Numbered from the stretch's first letter, positions 23,265 to 34,779 are shown. The stretch is DNA of 64,000 nucleotides from Vicia villosa (GCF_029867415.1 NC_081180.1:148304731-148368730), one strand, 5' to 3'. Notes: a model not told the origin generated them from the sequence alone. Numbers and translations: made by a program.

Positions 23265-24233
23265 CTAATTGTACCTGCAAGCCAATTCTTCATTATACCC
23301 TCCACCAGCAGGAGGACCCATATTATGTGGCTGAGGGTGTTGTCGAACACCTAGCTTAGGAGAGCAGTGCCTGTGGACGTAGCCAGTGTTCACAACACTA
23401 GTGATATTCATACTCACCACATTAGGAAGCTCCACACCAGCTTTCTTGCAGATTCCCATGATAAGACCAGGAAAACAAAGCTCTGCAGACGGCTTCGTCC
23501 CTAACTTGTGACCACTGGAGGCCACAGACCTAATATCCTGAGAGATGATCTGTGCAACATCCACTTCTCCACCTGTCAGGATCCAAAACAATAAACAAGA
23601 CATATCAATGGTTAGGTCGAAGTTGTGGCTTCTTGGCTTAACATTATTCATGAGGAAAACCAAGTACAATTGTACCATTTGATTCATGTTGCAACGATCC
23701 ATCTTTTGAATGTAGCCGGATTGGTTAAGAGTGAACCCTCGGTGCTCAAAAGAAAGCAAATCAGAAACCTCCTGCTTATTCCAAGTCTTTGTAGCAACCT
23801 TCCTAGCATAAGCACACTTCTCACCTGCTGCAAGGTGTGAAGGTCTACCAAGAAAATTATTAATCGCATCCCTAGTAAAAGAAACGGCCCTACCTCTCAC
23901 ATAAGAGTTGTACGTGTACTTCATCCCTTCCACTGGTAGAGCATTGGCGTAGAACTCACGGACAATGTCCACATTGATCTGAGTTTCAGGAGAGATCAGG
24001 GCTTCCCACTTCCGAGCCTCAATGTTCTCCACAAATTCATGAAAGTTATCGGATGTTGAGATATCAAAAACCTTTTCCGGCCAAAATTTCCTATCACACA
24101 GCTTTTCAAATCTCTCCTGCTGCATTGGACCCAAGAACCTGTGAGAATCAAAAGTCGGTGGTTGTGGAGCAGTGCCAAAGCTTGATCTGGTAAGTTGTCT
24201 GGCTCTCTTTCCACGATCGGCTCTTGACGACAT
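23265..24233 (-). CDS. Putative plant transposon protein (ORF after integrase)
   Basis: This is an intact 322-residue ORF starting at MSSRADRGKRARQ; an upstream in-frame Met at 24263 would add ten hydrophobic residues but is less likely. The protein has a basic N-terminus. Its body (RKFWPEKVFDIS, NALPVEGMKYTYNSYVRG, FTRDAINNFLG, HRGFTLNQSGYIQKMDR) resembles the 'putative plant transposon protein' domain often annotated in legume gypsy elements. It lies downstream of integrase, the place of the env-like gene in Athila elements, but I see no signal peptide or membrane helix. Biochemical function is unknown. It is the only uninterrupted ORF of this element. Confidence 0.7.
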   Translation of the reverse strand: MSSRADRGKRARQLTRSSFGTAPQPPTFDSHRFLGPMQQERFEKLCDRKFWPEKVFDISTSDNFHEFVENIEARKWEALISPETQINVDIVREFYANALPVEGMKYTYNSYVRGRAVSFTRDAINNFLGRPSHLAAGEKCAYARKVATKTWNKQEVSDLLSFEHRGFTLNQSGYIQKMDRCNMNQMVQLYLVFLMNNVKPRSHNFDLTIDMSCLLFWILTGGEVDVAQIISQDIRSVASSGHKLGTKPSAELCFPGLIMGICKKAGVELPNVVSMNITSVVNTGYVHRHCSPKLGVRQHPQPHNMGPPAGGGYNEELACRYN

Positions 24234-25133
24234 CTGGAAAAAAATCAACACGAAATAGAACAAACATCGTCATAACAGAGTTTAAATATACAATCATATC
24301 TCTTTGCAACATCATAAAAGGCGACCGACCACGGCACTGCACCACTGATAACAAAAACAAAATTATGCACACAGCAGGGTCCGCTTAGCGGAGGAGGTCC
24401 GCTTAGCGGACCTGCGCAGATTCTGAAAAACACTGCAATTAGCAGGTCACACACCAGAAAACAATAGGGTTTCAAACCCCATTCCACAACACAATAAAAG
24501 CAAAAATCAGGCAAGGGGATAAAGGATACAAGCATGTAATTGCTAAAACCCTAAAATCTAAAACCTAATCTAACCTAAACCTAAAATATACACAAATTTC
24601 TTACTCAAACACAACCTAAACACAATCTATTGCTAAATCTATTACTAAATCAGAACCATAATGCATTATTATCACAACTTATAACAAACTAAAACACATA
24701 CCTTGCTTGAAAATGGAAGGAGCAGAAATGCAGAAAATCAAAAAGAAGAGACAAGTATTGGAGCTTTTGAATGATTGAGAATGGTGGAGTAGAAGGTGAG
24801 AGGCAAAACCTTAGCAAATGTGGTGAATTAGGGTTTTACCCCGCTCAGCCACAGACTTATGCTTTAGTTGAGCCTTTGGACCGGGTTTGGTCCATTGGGC
24901 CCTTCTAATTTTTTTCTGATTTTTCGCAGATCCGCTTAGCGGAGGGGGGTCTGCTAAGCGGATAACAGAAAACAATAGAATTCTGGTTTTTTCTCAGTTT
25001 TGTCAACTCCGATTTTACTCCACCGATTTCCTAACAATCCAAAACAAATCAAATAGAGATTACTTACAATGTTGGGGTGCCTCCCAACTAGCGCTTTGTT
25101 TAACGTCGGTTAGCTCGACAGTCCGAGGCGGCT
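24234..25133. other. Spacer between integrase and downstream ORF
   Basis: Non-coding. It contains two clusters of the dyad TCCGCTTAGCGGA-type motif (24383-24413 and 24931-24962) that recur in the element's LTR at 40520-40720. The stretch 'attgctaaaaccctaaaatc' is A/C-rich. A 96-codon reverse ORF at 24245-24535 has no recognisable domain. Confidence 0.6.
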
Positions 25134-26065
25134 TTACGGATCAAAAAATGGAACGGCTTCCAAACTTCGATCGACTTCACCACCAAGATACGGCTTGAGT
25201 CTTTGGCCATTCACTGTCCAACTTTCATTTGTTGTCGGATTTTCAAGCACAACCGCTCCATATTCTTTCACTTCCTTGATTCGGAACGGACCCGGCCATT
25301 TTGATTTCAACTTGTCCGGAAACAACTTCAATCTTGAATTGTACAAAAGCACCATTTGACCCTCCTTGAATTCCTTCTCAACAATATTTTTGTCATGGTA
25401 TCCTTTCACCTTTTCCTTGTAAATTTTGTTGGATTCATAGGCTTGTAAACGCAATTCTTCCATCTCAAGCAATTGTAACTTCCTCTTTTCACCACTTGCC
25501 TTTGGATCAAAGTTAAGCAATTTCAACGCCCAAAATGCCTTGTGCTCCAATTCCACGGGTAAGTGACAAATTTTCCCATAGATCATTTGGAAAGGAGTAA
25601 GACCAATCGGTGCCTTGAATGTTGTACGGTAAGCCCATAACGTTTCATCCAACTTTTGCGACCAATCTTTCCTTGATGAAGAAACAGTTTTTTCCAAGAT
25701 TCTTTTGATTTCTCGGTTGGACACTTCGGCTTGACCATTAGCTTGTGGATGGTAGGTCGTTGTTACTTTGTGCTTCACACTATAATGTTCTAAAAAAATT
25801 TCAAGTTGAGTGTTGCAAAAATGTGAGCTACCATCAGTGTACCAAAACTTGTGAAAATGTTTTTCTTCAAGAACTTGATTACGGTTTTTCCATCCGCCTT
25901 TGGACATGCTAATGCTTCCACCCATTTATAAACATAATCAACCGCAACCAAAATATACTCGCAACCAAATGATGAGGGAAATGGTCCTACAAAGTCTATA
26001 TCCCAACAATCAAATACTTCCACTTCTAACATATTGGTCAATGGCATTTCATTCCTCTTGTTCAC
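25134..26065 (-). pseudogene. Integrase, frameshifted (Athila-like)
   Basis: Two overlapping reading frames together cover the integrase core and C-terminal part. The first (26065 to about 25850) has CWDIDFVGPF with the first catalytic Asp. The second (about 25880 to 25134) has [10 protein letters not shown] with the second Asp, then the stretch ending in [14 protein letters not shown] with the catalytic Glu. The C-terminal part contains [13 protein letters not shown] and [11 protein letters not shown], typical of gypsy integrase tails. A frameshift near 25860 separates the frames. The Cys part of the N-terminal zinc finger is missing at 26066-26075. Integration would join cDNA to host DNA; this copy cannot make a normal protein. 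Confidence 0.85.
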
Positions 26066-26074
26066 TCCACCACT

Positions 26075-27160
26075 TTACCCACCATAATGACCACCATAAG
26101 GTGAGTTATGATAATGCCACAAGATTCTCTTTGCTTCTTCCCTTGTCACACATCTCCTCAACACACAATCCACACCAATTTTGAACAAATAAGGATCATC
26201 CCACACATAGAATTTTGCATCATGAAGGAACTTCTTTCTTGCACTTTTACTCAAATCCTCCGGTATCCATCCCGACGCCTTGTGATTGGCCATGTTCGTA
26301 AACCACGGTCTTTCTTGCACCATGAACAACTTCTCATCCGGGAATGATTCCAAAACCTCTTCTTCTTTGTTGGTTACTTCCTCTTTCACTAACCTTGACA
26401 AATGATCCGCTACCAAGTTTTCCGCTCCTTTCTTGTCTCTAATCTCTAAGTGGAATTCTTGTAACAACAATATCCACCTAATGAGCCTTTGCTTTGAATC
26501 CGGCTTGGTAAGCAAATATTTTATCGCTGCATGGTCAGTGTAAACAACAACCTTCGAACCAATTAAATAGGATCTAAATTTTTCTAATGCATATACAATA
26601 GCTAGTAGTTCTTTTTTAGTTGTGGCATAATTAATTTGTGCTTCATTAAGAACCTTACTAGCATAATGTATAGCATGAAAAAAAATTCCTTTTCTTTGAC
26701 CCAACACCGCTCCTACCGCATAATCACTAGCGTCACACATTAGTTTAAAATCAAGTTTCCAAGGCGCTATGATTATGGGTGCGGTGGTCAATCTTTGTTT
26801 CAACTCATTAAAAGCTAAAAGGCATGCATTATCAAAAATAAAAGGCTTATCTTTGTTGAGAAAGTTGCTCAAAGGCTTTGCAATCTTTGAGAAGTCTTTG
26901 ATAAACCTCCTATAGAATCCCGCATGGCCTAAAAAGCTTCGAATTCCTTTGACATTTGTTGGTGGCGGTAACTTCTCAATAACCTCCACTTTTGCTCGAT
27001 CAACTTCAATGCCTTTGGAAGAGATTTTATGACCAAGAACTATGCCTTCGGTAACCATGAAATTGCATTTTTCCCAATTGAGGACCAAGTTGGTTTCAAC
27101 ACATCTTTTCAACACGGCATCCAAATTCTTCAAACAAAGATCGAATGAAGCTCCATGAAA
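26075..27160 (-). pseudogene. RT C-terminal part, RNase H and integrase zinc-finger start
   Basis: This frame resumes after the deletion at the RT active site with [16 protein letters not shown] and [18 protein letters not shown] (RT thumb/connection). RNase H follows with [29 protein letters not shown] and [12 protein letters not shown], carrying the acidic residues. [20 protein letters not shown] and the His half of an H2C2 finger ([15 protein letters not shown]) come next, then a stop at 26075. The stop coincides with loss of the Cys-Cys half of the zinc finger, suggesting a local deletion. Confidence 0.85.
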
Positions 27161-27936
27161 ACTTCCATTGTCTTTTCTATGAAGTCCGAGAAAATAGATT
27201 GCATACATCTTTGGAAAGTGGCCGGTGCATTACACAATCCAAACGGTATTCGCCTATAAGCAAAGATTTCAAAAGGACAAGTGAACGCCGTTTTCTCTTG
27301 ATCTTCCGGATTGACTGAAATTTGGTTGTACCCGGAATAGCCATCCAAGAAATAATAAATCTCTTGACCCGACAACCTTTCCAACATTTGGTCCATAAAA
27401 GGTATAGGGAAGTGATCTTTCCTAGTAGCTTGATTAAGCTTTCGGTAATCAATGCACATCCTCGATCCCGTAACGGTCCTTGTCGGAATCAATTCATTCT
27501 TGTCATTTGTGATCACGGTCATTCCTCCTTTCTTCGGTACCACTTGCACTGGACTCACCCATGCACTATCGAAAATAGGATAAATCATTCCGGCTTCTAA
27601 TAGTTTTACCACTTCCTTCCTTACAACTTCTTTCATCGTAGGATTCAACCGGTGTTGAGGTTGAGCGAGCGGTTTAAAATCCTCCTCCATCATGATTTTA
27701 TGCATACAATAGGCCGGACTATTCCCTTTTAAATCGGAAAGAACCCATCCTATTGCTTCCTTGTTAGCTTTCAACACATGAATTAATTTCTCTTCCTCCT
27801 TGTTTGACAATGAACCACTAATTATCACCGACTTCTTACCACCTTCTTCAAGAAAGACATATTTCAAGTGGGATGGTAACATTTTCAATTCTAACTTGGC
27901 TTCTTCCACCTTTGGATCATCTTTCAACTCTTCCAT
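27130..27936 (-). pseudogene. RT N-terminal part, active site deleted
   Basis: This 268-residue ORF starts in the protease-RT linker (PSHLKYVFLEE) and continues through SPVQVVPKKGG (residues 128-138), SRMCIDYRKLNQA (158-170), YFLDGYSGYNQI with the first catalytic Asp (195-206) and [20 protein letters not shown] (226-245). It should then reach the catalytic (Y/F)xDD box. Instead MEVFM is followed out of frame by ELHSIFV and a stop. Comparison with the family pattern implies a deletion of about 19 bases near 27150-27155 that removed both Asp residues and shifted the frame. The enzyme is dead. Confidence 0.88.
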
Positions 27937-27953
27937 CTTCGCTTCAAAAGGAC

Positions 27954-28667
27954 TTATCTCTTCAATACATCAAGATCTCGCAAAAATTCTTCAATCTCTT
28001 TTTCTTCGTCTTCATTGAGAACATCAAGAGCTTCGGTCAATGTTTTCTCGAGAGGGTTGAACACATGAACTTGACTTTCAACTTGCATGATAACTTCCTC
28101 CATAGAATCAATTCTAAAACAATCACCTTTATCACTTGGATGTTTCATTGCTTCAAAGAGATCAAAGCACACTTCTTCATCTTGAAACCTCACCTTCATT
28201 AAACCATCATCAATATCAATCATCATCCTTGCCATCTTTATAAAAGGTCTTCCTATAATCAATGGGGTATCAACATCTTCCTCCATATCAATGACAACAA
28301 AATCAACTGGAAACAAGAATTTATCAACTTTCACAAGCAAGTCCTCCGCTATCCCAAAAGGGCGAGTTGTAGACTTATCCGCTAATTGAAGTGTCATTCT
28401 TGTATCTTTCATACCAATAATGCCTAATCTCTTGACCATGGACAACGGAATCAAATTGTTACTTGAACCCAAATCAACTAAACCTCTTCCAACATGAATG
28501 TCACCAATAGTAACTGGCAAAGTGAGTCTTCCCGGATCTCTTTCCTTCCTCGGTAAAGTACATTGAATGATTGCACTACACTTAGCGTCAAAAACAACTG
28601 TTTCGGGCTCGGTGTAACTTCTTTTCTTCGTGAGAACATCCTTCATAAACTTGGCATATTTTGGCAT
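27954..28667 (-). pseudogene. Retropepsin-like protease region
   Basis: This 237-residue reading frame carries the aspartic protease core LVDLGSSNNLIPLSMVKRLG (DLGS catalytic motif, about residues 64-68) and the downstream flap/hydrophobic partner TPLIIGRPFI (134-143). It is in the same frame as gag, separated by in-frame stops at 28668 and 28728, so gag and protease were one polyprotein. The frame ends at LDVLKR just before the RT frame begins, which indicates a frameshift near 27950. Confidence 0.85.
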
Positions 28668-29360
28668 TTGCTATAAAGCTTCTGAAAAAGGGATATTAAT
28701 TTGCAATTCCCGAAATATGTCCATAAATCAAGCATAGTGCCTCTCATTATCTTTCTTCGTGGGAGCATGAGGGTAACGTAGATTACGAACGGGAGGACTC
28801 ATAATTTTCTTCTTTCCTTCTTGAATCTTTTTCTTTTTCTCTCTATTTTTCTCTTTTTCTACCTCACTTTTTTCTTCACTCTCATTTTCAACTAAAACTC
28901 CCTTATCTTTCTTTGGTTCTACTTCACTTTCTAACTCTTTCTCCTTTTCTATCCTAACTTCCTCCTCATCAACCTCCTCCATTTCACTTTAAAGCACTCT
29001 TCCACTCCTAGTTACAACCGCTTTGCAATGCTACTTGGGATTGGTTTGAGTGTTTGCCGTGAATGATGGTCCTGTTTGTTTCTCGGCTAGCTGTTTAGCT
29101 AGTTGGCCGACTTGAGTCTCTAAATTCTTTATTTCCGCTTCATTACTCTTTTGATTCGCCATTGATGCTTGCATGAATTGATTTAGAGTTTCCTCCAACT
29201 TTGAAGGCTTGTCTTGAGGTGGTGGTTGTTGAAAAGGATTTTGTCTTTGTTGATAATTATCTTGCCTCCACCCTTGGCCATATTATTGTGCATTTGGCCT
29301 TTGTTGGTATCCACCTTGATTTTGGTAAGGAGCTTGTCTTTGTTGATAGCCTCCTTGATT
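28668..29360 (-). pseudogene. Gag C-terminal to protease linker with stops
   Basis: This is in frame with gag and protease but broken by several stops. It encodes Gln/Tyr-rich NQGGYQQRQ-type repeats, a coiled-coil-like stretch (SNEAEIKNLETQVGQLAKQL) and a very acidic/basic Glu-Lys tract (28728-28982). This is the normal order for Athila gag linkers. Confidence 0.75.
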
Positions 29361-30472
29361 TTAATTCGCCATATAATTCACTTCATTCACCGGTGGACAA
29401 TATCCGGTAGGGTGGTCTCCACTACAAAGCTCACACAAAGCAACTTGTTTATTCTTGTTAGGATCTTGTAGCTCTTTGAGTTGTTGAGGTAGCCTTACCA
29501 TTTGCTTAGTAAGCTCCTCCACTTGTTGAGAAAGAAGCTTATTTTGAGCAAGGATTGCATCATTGGTCCCTAATTCAATAAGTCCCGGTTTCTTTTTAAC
29601 AACTCCTCGGTTATGTTGAACCTGATGATCATTTCTGGCCATTTTCTCAATTATTTCAATTGCCTCCTCTGCTGTCTTTGCCATCAAGGAACCTCCAGCA
29701 GTAGCATCTAACAAAAGCTTGGGTTGTGGTTGTAAGCCATTACGAACAATGTGAATCTGAATGAGTTCATCAAATCCATGACTAGGACATTTTCTCAACA
29801 TTGACTTATACCTTTCCCATGCTTCATTGAGGGTTTCATTAACACCTTGAGAGAATGCTGAAATAGCTGTTTTTGCTTCAAGCAACCGTGACTGAGGGAA
29901 AAACCTATCAAGAAACTTTTCCTCTAACTCATTCCAATTTGTCATGGTTTGAGTGGATTGGTCAAGATACCAATCCTTTGCTTTGCCAATCAATGAATAA
30001 GAGAATAATCTCTTAAACACTTGCTCTTCCTCTCTTTCAGGGGCACTGACTGCTCCGACAATTTCATAGAATTTGTCAAGTGTGTGTATGGGTCCTCATG
30101 ATCCAGTCCTGCAAAGGGACTAGCATAAAGTAACTGAAGAATGCCAGTCTTCATTTTAGAATTTCTGGCGTTGTTGTCGTTTCTTGTAAACTGGGTTGTT
30201 CTCCTTGGACTGTTAGCACATGGTGGTCTCGGTTCTGGTGGTGGTGGTGGTGGATCATTATTCCCTGCCATCTCTTCTTCGATAACTTGGGAAATTGATG
30301 AAGTAGTTGCTTCTTGGGCTAGTCTTCGTTCTTTGGCTAGTTTCCTTCTTCTCCTTGTTTTGCTGTTCAGTCTCCGTGTAGTTCTTTCAATTTCTGGATC
30401 AAAAAGAAGTTGATCTTCCGGTATACTTCCTCGCATAAACAAAGCTGAAACACTAATAAAAAATTGAGCCAA
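29361..30472 (-). pseudogene. Gag, one frameshift (Athila-like)
   Basis: The first frame (30472-29990) gives an N-terminal basic region; the likely start is MRGSIPEDQLLFD at 30436. It has a proline run and HEDPYTHL, the usual beginning of the capsid-like domain. A one-base deletion near 30072 shifts the reading to the second frame (30020-29361), which has SLIGKAKDWYLDQ, LEEKFLDRFFPQSR, the typical retrotransposon gag core, and a zinc-knuckle-like CELCSGDHPTGYC. The protein would form the cytoplasmic particle. A stop at 29361 separates it from the linker. Confidence 0.85.
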
Positions 30473-30551
30473 GACTAGGTAATAATAATATTAATAATAT
30501 ACTCAAAACACACAAAAACTATTGCGATGCTTGTAATATCTTAACGCCAAT

Positions 30552-31616
30552 TGATCAGTGCATTTTGATGCACATTCCTCTACGTTTGTACTTATACATT
30601 TCCATGGTTTGCTTGTCTTATTTTTGTATTTTATAATGTTTCTATATTTTAATTTATTTTTATTGTTATTTGATTTTCGTATTTAATTTTCAGCTTTAGC
30701 AGTCTGCACGGAAACGACCATATCTGGAGTTCTAGGAGTCCGATTGAGGCGTTCTAGTAATTGCCGGAAAGCTAAGAGAAAGAGCTATAATTCTTATGTT
30801 GGAGTCGAAGTCAGAATCGGAATGTAGCAGGGCCAGATAATTCATTGAAGTTGCAGCACTAGTTTATTTAAGTTTCGGGTCATTAGTTTTGGGCCTGGGT
30901 CGTATGTTTGACCCAGTTGGTTTGTAAAACGGGTTGTACTATTTCCCCTTAGGGTAGCAGCCGCAGTACTGTTCGTTCCATTCAGTATTCACTTTTCACA
31001 AAAAATATTTTAGGGAAGCTTTTGTACGATCGTGTAATAGAGAACTAATCCGAAGGTGAAATCTGCCGGAGTCGAATTCCAAATACTTTGAGGTTTTTTA
31101 TCAATTTCAATTAAATTTCTCATTCCTTTCAATATCATGCTTTATGTCTTGTTTTCTTAATTCAAGTTCCATAGGATAAATATTGATTTGATTCGATGAT
31201 TGTTGTTCCTATAATTTAATCGCGTTTGCTTTATCCGCGCAATTGTGTTTGCTTAATTCACAATACTTTAATCCGTTTGCTTAATTCGGAAATTAGGAGT
31301 TTACAATCTTGTAGTATGAATTGAGCTTGTTAATTCAACATTACAATCGAATAGGAATTGAAATCATTTAGGGAATTGGAATTATATTGACCGATGATAA
31401 GTTGGACATCGAACCGGCAGATTAACCTGTTTTAATCACTTATTTAATAATCACTTTTTATTTTCTCTTTTACGATTCGATTCTAAAACAAAACCCCATT
31501 ATAGTTTTTACTTTTAGTTAATAAAATCAAGAATCCTTGCGATACAACTCGAGCCATTGTCGCTGTACTACGTTTTACAAAATACTCGTTTTTGATCCGC
31601 GCGCGACAGCGGATCA
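30552..31616 (+). repeat. 5' LTR of nested Athila-like element
   Basis: It starts TGATCAGTGC and ends CAGCGGATCA; the outermost bases TGATC/GATCA form a short inverted repeat. Length is 1065 bp. The sequence 'gacatcgaaccggcag' at about 31405 is the uninterrupted form of the site where the solo Ogre LTR sits in the 3' LTR. Confidence 0.9.
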
Positions 31617-31620
31617 AAAT

Positions 31621-31638
31621 TGGCGCCGTTGCCGGGGA
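31621..31638 (+). other. PBS of nested Athila-like element
   Basis: TGGCGCCGTTGCCGGGGA lies four bases after the 5' LTR. It differs by one base from the PBS of the reverse element at 39649-39666. From memory this is the Athila-type PBS (tRNA-Asp). Confidence 0.85.
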
Positions 31639-32086
31639 TTCTTATCGTTATTAACTAATTTTAGAGTCTTATGTTAAGTGTTTGTGCGTTTAGGCCATAT
31701 GTTCCTCGCGGTTTCGGCCATAACGCCTTTTTTTAGTCGAAAAAACGTTTTTTTCGGAAATTGAGTCTGATCGATAATCTGTTTTTGCCTACTGGGAGCA
31801 GAAAAATTGTGCGATCAATACTCCCTTACTCTTCCAGAGTCTCTTTCCAGAGTAAGGGAATTCGACCCCAAATCGCCAAATTCATCGTTTTTCGATTTTT
31901 AATGAATTTTTTACTGTTTTCATAGAGTCGAAAAAATCCAAAAAAATTCCCAAAATTCTTATTTGTCTTAATTAGATTAAATTTTCTATTTTTATATTTT
32001 TATGAATTTATTTTAATCGTTTTTCTTCTTTCTCTTTGTTTCTGCCTGTTTGGGACATAGTTGGTATTTCTGTGTTTGTTGATAAC

Positions 32087-33205
32087 ATGGCTGAACAAAG
32101 AACTTTGAGACAGTTGGCTGCCCCTGATGCGAACTTATGCATTGAGTATCCTGATGTTGATGTACCTTTTGAATTGAAATCTGGTTTTATACATTTGTTG
32201 CCTAGGTTTAATGGTTTTGCAGGTGAGGATCCGCATAAGCATCTGAATGAATTTAAGGTTATGTGTTGTGCACCTTCTGAACCTTCACTAGAGTATATTG
32301 TCAAAGAAATGTCTGCAAATAATCTTCAGTATCAACAACAAATAGATTCTACTCTTCAGACTTTGCAAACACAAATTGGACAACTTGCCACTTTATTGAA
32401 TGCCATGCAGCAAGCTCAAGGATCAAACCAACAACCCATGGAAGAGCATTCTGTTTTTCAAATAGAGTTGCTTTCTGATACTATTGATGATACTTGTACT
32501 GATTTGCTTGCATCTGATTTTCCATCACTGTCTGATTTTGATGATGTTTACTCATGTTCTGATTGTACTGACACTAATATTTGTGTTGTATGTGCTGAGA
32601 TTGATGCTGCCTTGCAGGGTAACATATCTACTACAGGTGAAGTTGTTATCAATGAAGTTGTTAATGCAGCTGATACTCTTGATATCCCGGCTTCCCCAAG
32701 CACTCCTTCCATTGAGCATCCACATTCCCCTGAGATGAAACCAATTCCTGGAAATCTTAAATATGCTTATTTAGAGATGAATGAAATGATGCCGGTTATA
32801 ATTTCTTCTAACCTTGATTTGGATCAAGAAAATAAGATTTTGCAGGTTTTGAAGAAACATAAGAAGGTGATTGGGTGGACTTTGACCGAAATACTCGATA
32901 TTAGCCCATCTATGATTTTGCATAGGGTCTTAATTGAAGGGGAAGATGAAACAAAAGTAGTGAGACAGCCCCTCAATCTTTTGATCTCTGATGTTGTGGA
33001 AAAGAAGATCACATGCCCATTCAACACTTTTACTTATCGAAGATTCTTCTTTGATCCTGGAATAAAAGGCGAAGGCACTAATAAAAATTTCAAGTTCAAT
33101 GGGCATTACCCAAAGCTACTCCATGAGATCTCCACTTTGGAAGAAGAAAGTGTAGAATATATCTCTTTGGGAAAGGCTGCTTATGTGATCACATATCCTC
33201 CTTGA
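32087..33205 (+). CDS. In-frame mini-polyprotein of gag and pol fragments
   Basis: This is an uninterrupted 372-residue ORF from MAEQRTLRQL (an upstream in-frame Met at 32036 adds 17 residues). Segments in order: gag N-terminal part (VPFELKSGFIHLLPRFNGFA, EDPHKHLNEF); gag C-terminal coiled part (YIVKEMSANNLQYQQQIDS); an acidic Cys-rich pol linker (CSDCTDTNICVVCAEI); the protease-RT linker (LKYAYLEMNEMMPVIISS, KHKKVIGWTLTEI); a scrap of RT (ITCPFNTFTYRRF); and an integrase tail (TNKNFKFNGHYPKLLHE). Gag core, protease, most of RT, RNase H and the integrase core are missing. All junctions keep frame. No catalytic function is expected; a particle-binding or purely residual role is possible. Confidence 0.75.
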   Translation: MAEQRTLRQLAAPDANLCIEYPDVDVPFELKSGFIHLLPRFNGFAGEDPHKHLNEFKVMCCAPSEPSLEYIVKEMSANNLQYQQQIDSTLQTLQTQIGQLATLLNAMQQAQGSNQQPMEEHSVFQIELLSDTIDDTCTDLLASDFPSLSDFDDVYSCSDCTDTNICVVCAEIDAALQGNISTTGEVVINEVVNAADTLDIPASPSTPSIEHPHSPEMKPIPGNLKYAYLEMNEMMPVIISSNLDLDQENKILQVLKKHKKVIGWTLTEILDISPSMILHRVLIEGEDETKVVRQPLNLLISDVVEKKITCPFNTFTYRRFFFDPGIKGEGTNKNFKFNGHYPKLLHEISTLEEESVEYISLGKAAYVITYPP

Positions 33206-33567
33206 CTACTCGGGTGTGTTCTTTCCTTTCTCTCACTCTTATTTTATATTTATGTTCTTTCATTGAGGACAATGTATGTCTTAAGTGTGGGGGAGGGAAT
33301 CATTTATTTGTTTTGTTTTCTTTCATTTTTTTTGTTTGTTTTTGTTTTGTTTTCAGTTCTTAAAAAAAAGTATATTTTTGAAAGTTTTAGGCTATAGATT
33401 AATTTGTGGTTAGTTGTGGAGACTTGGGAAAAGTTCATAAGATCGGTATCGTCTTAACACCGTAAGTCTCCTGCATATGGAAGTTAATTTGAATACTTAT
33501 TATGACATAGCCTTGAATTATCATTCTCTAATAGCTCTTGAGTAGTTTATCTTTGCAGTCGGTGAAG
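33206..33567. other. Non-coding 3' interior of nested Athila-like element
   Basis: T-rich untranslated sequence after the mini-polyprotein stop, including 'gtgtgggggagggaatc' (33278-33299), which looks like a second polypurine-tract-like block. It is interrupted by the copia-type solo LTR and continues at 34785-35407 with no ORF of note. Confidence 0.6.
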
Positions 33568-33572
33568 GATAG

Positions 33573-34779
33573 AAAAACACTTAGAAAGGGGGAGGGGGTT
33601 GAATAAGTGAAGTTTAAAAACTTGAATGATAAAAACAATTTGCACAGTTATTTTTATCCTGGTTCGTTGTTAACTAAACTACTCCATTCCACCCCCATGG
33701 AGTGATTTACCTCACCTGAGGATTTAATCCACTAATCGCAACAGATTACAATGGTTTTCCACTTAGCCCACGACTAAGTCTTCTAGAGTATCCTGATCAC
33801 AACCTGATCACTCTAGGAACAAATGCTTAGACACAAGCTAAGACTTTCTTAGAGTATCCTGACCACCACGTGATCACTCTAATTACAACTGCTTAGACAC
33901 AAGCTAAGACTTCCTAGAGTATCCTGATCAACACTTGATCACTCTAGTTACTTACAAATTAATGTAATCAATTCTAAGAGTATTACAAATGCTTCTGAAA
34001 AGCTATAATCACAACAGTGATATTTCTCTTAACATTTAAGCTTAATCTCACTAATATATTACAACAGCAATGTAGTGAGCTTTGATGAAGATGAAGTTTC
34101 TGAGCTTTGAGTTGAACAGCGTTTCAGCAAGTTTTTCAGAATTAGTTCGTTCAGAATTGGTAACCTTGCTTCTCATCAGAACTTCATATTTATAGGCACT
34201 TGAGAAGAAGACCGTTGGGAGCATTTAATGATTTGCGTATTCCGTACAGCATTGCATTTAATGTTTCATGCTTTTGTCAACTACCTCGAGCCTTGTTCAC
34301 GCTGTGTCTACTGACGTTGCCTTTAATAGCTTCCAACGTTCCTTTTGTCAGTCAGCGTAGCCTGCCACTTGTACTTGCTTCTGATCTGATGTTTGTGAAT
34401 ATAACGTTTGAATATCATCAGAGTCAAACAGCTTGGTGCATAGCATCTTCTTGTCTTCTGACCTTGAAGTGCTTCTGAGCGTGATACCATGAGAACTTCA
34501 GTGTTTCTGCTTCTGAACTCAAGTTCTTCTGATGCTTCCATAGACCCATGTTCTGATTCTGCCTTGACCATCTTCTGATGTCTTGCCAGACCATGTTCTG
34601 ATGTTGCATGCTGAACCTTCTGAGACAGAGCTTCTGAGCGCTGATTTGTGCATACTCTTTATATATTTCCTGAAAGGGAATTTGCAATGTATTAGAGTAC
34701 CACATTATCTCACACAAAATTCATATTCTTGTTATCATCAAAACTAAGAATATTGATCAGAACAAATCTTGTTCTAACA
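33573..34779 (-). mobile_element. Copia-type solo LTR (SIRE/Maximus-like)
   Basis: On the minus strand it begins TGTTAGAACAAG and ends CTATCCTTCA, 1207 bp, flanked by the 5-bp repeat GTCGG (33568-33572 and 34780-34784). The terminus and length resemble LTRs of SIRE/Maximus copia elements of legumes, from memory. The interior is AGAAG/CTTCTGA-rich. A TATA box (TATAAATA on the minus strand) lies at 34187-34194. Confidence 0.82.
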
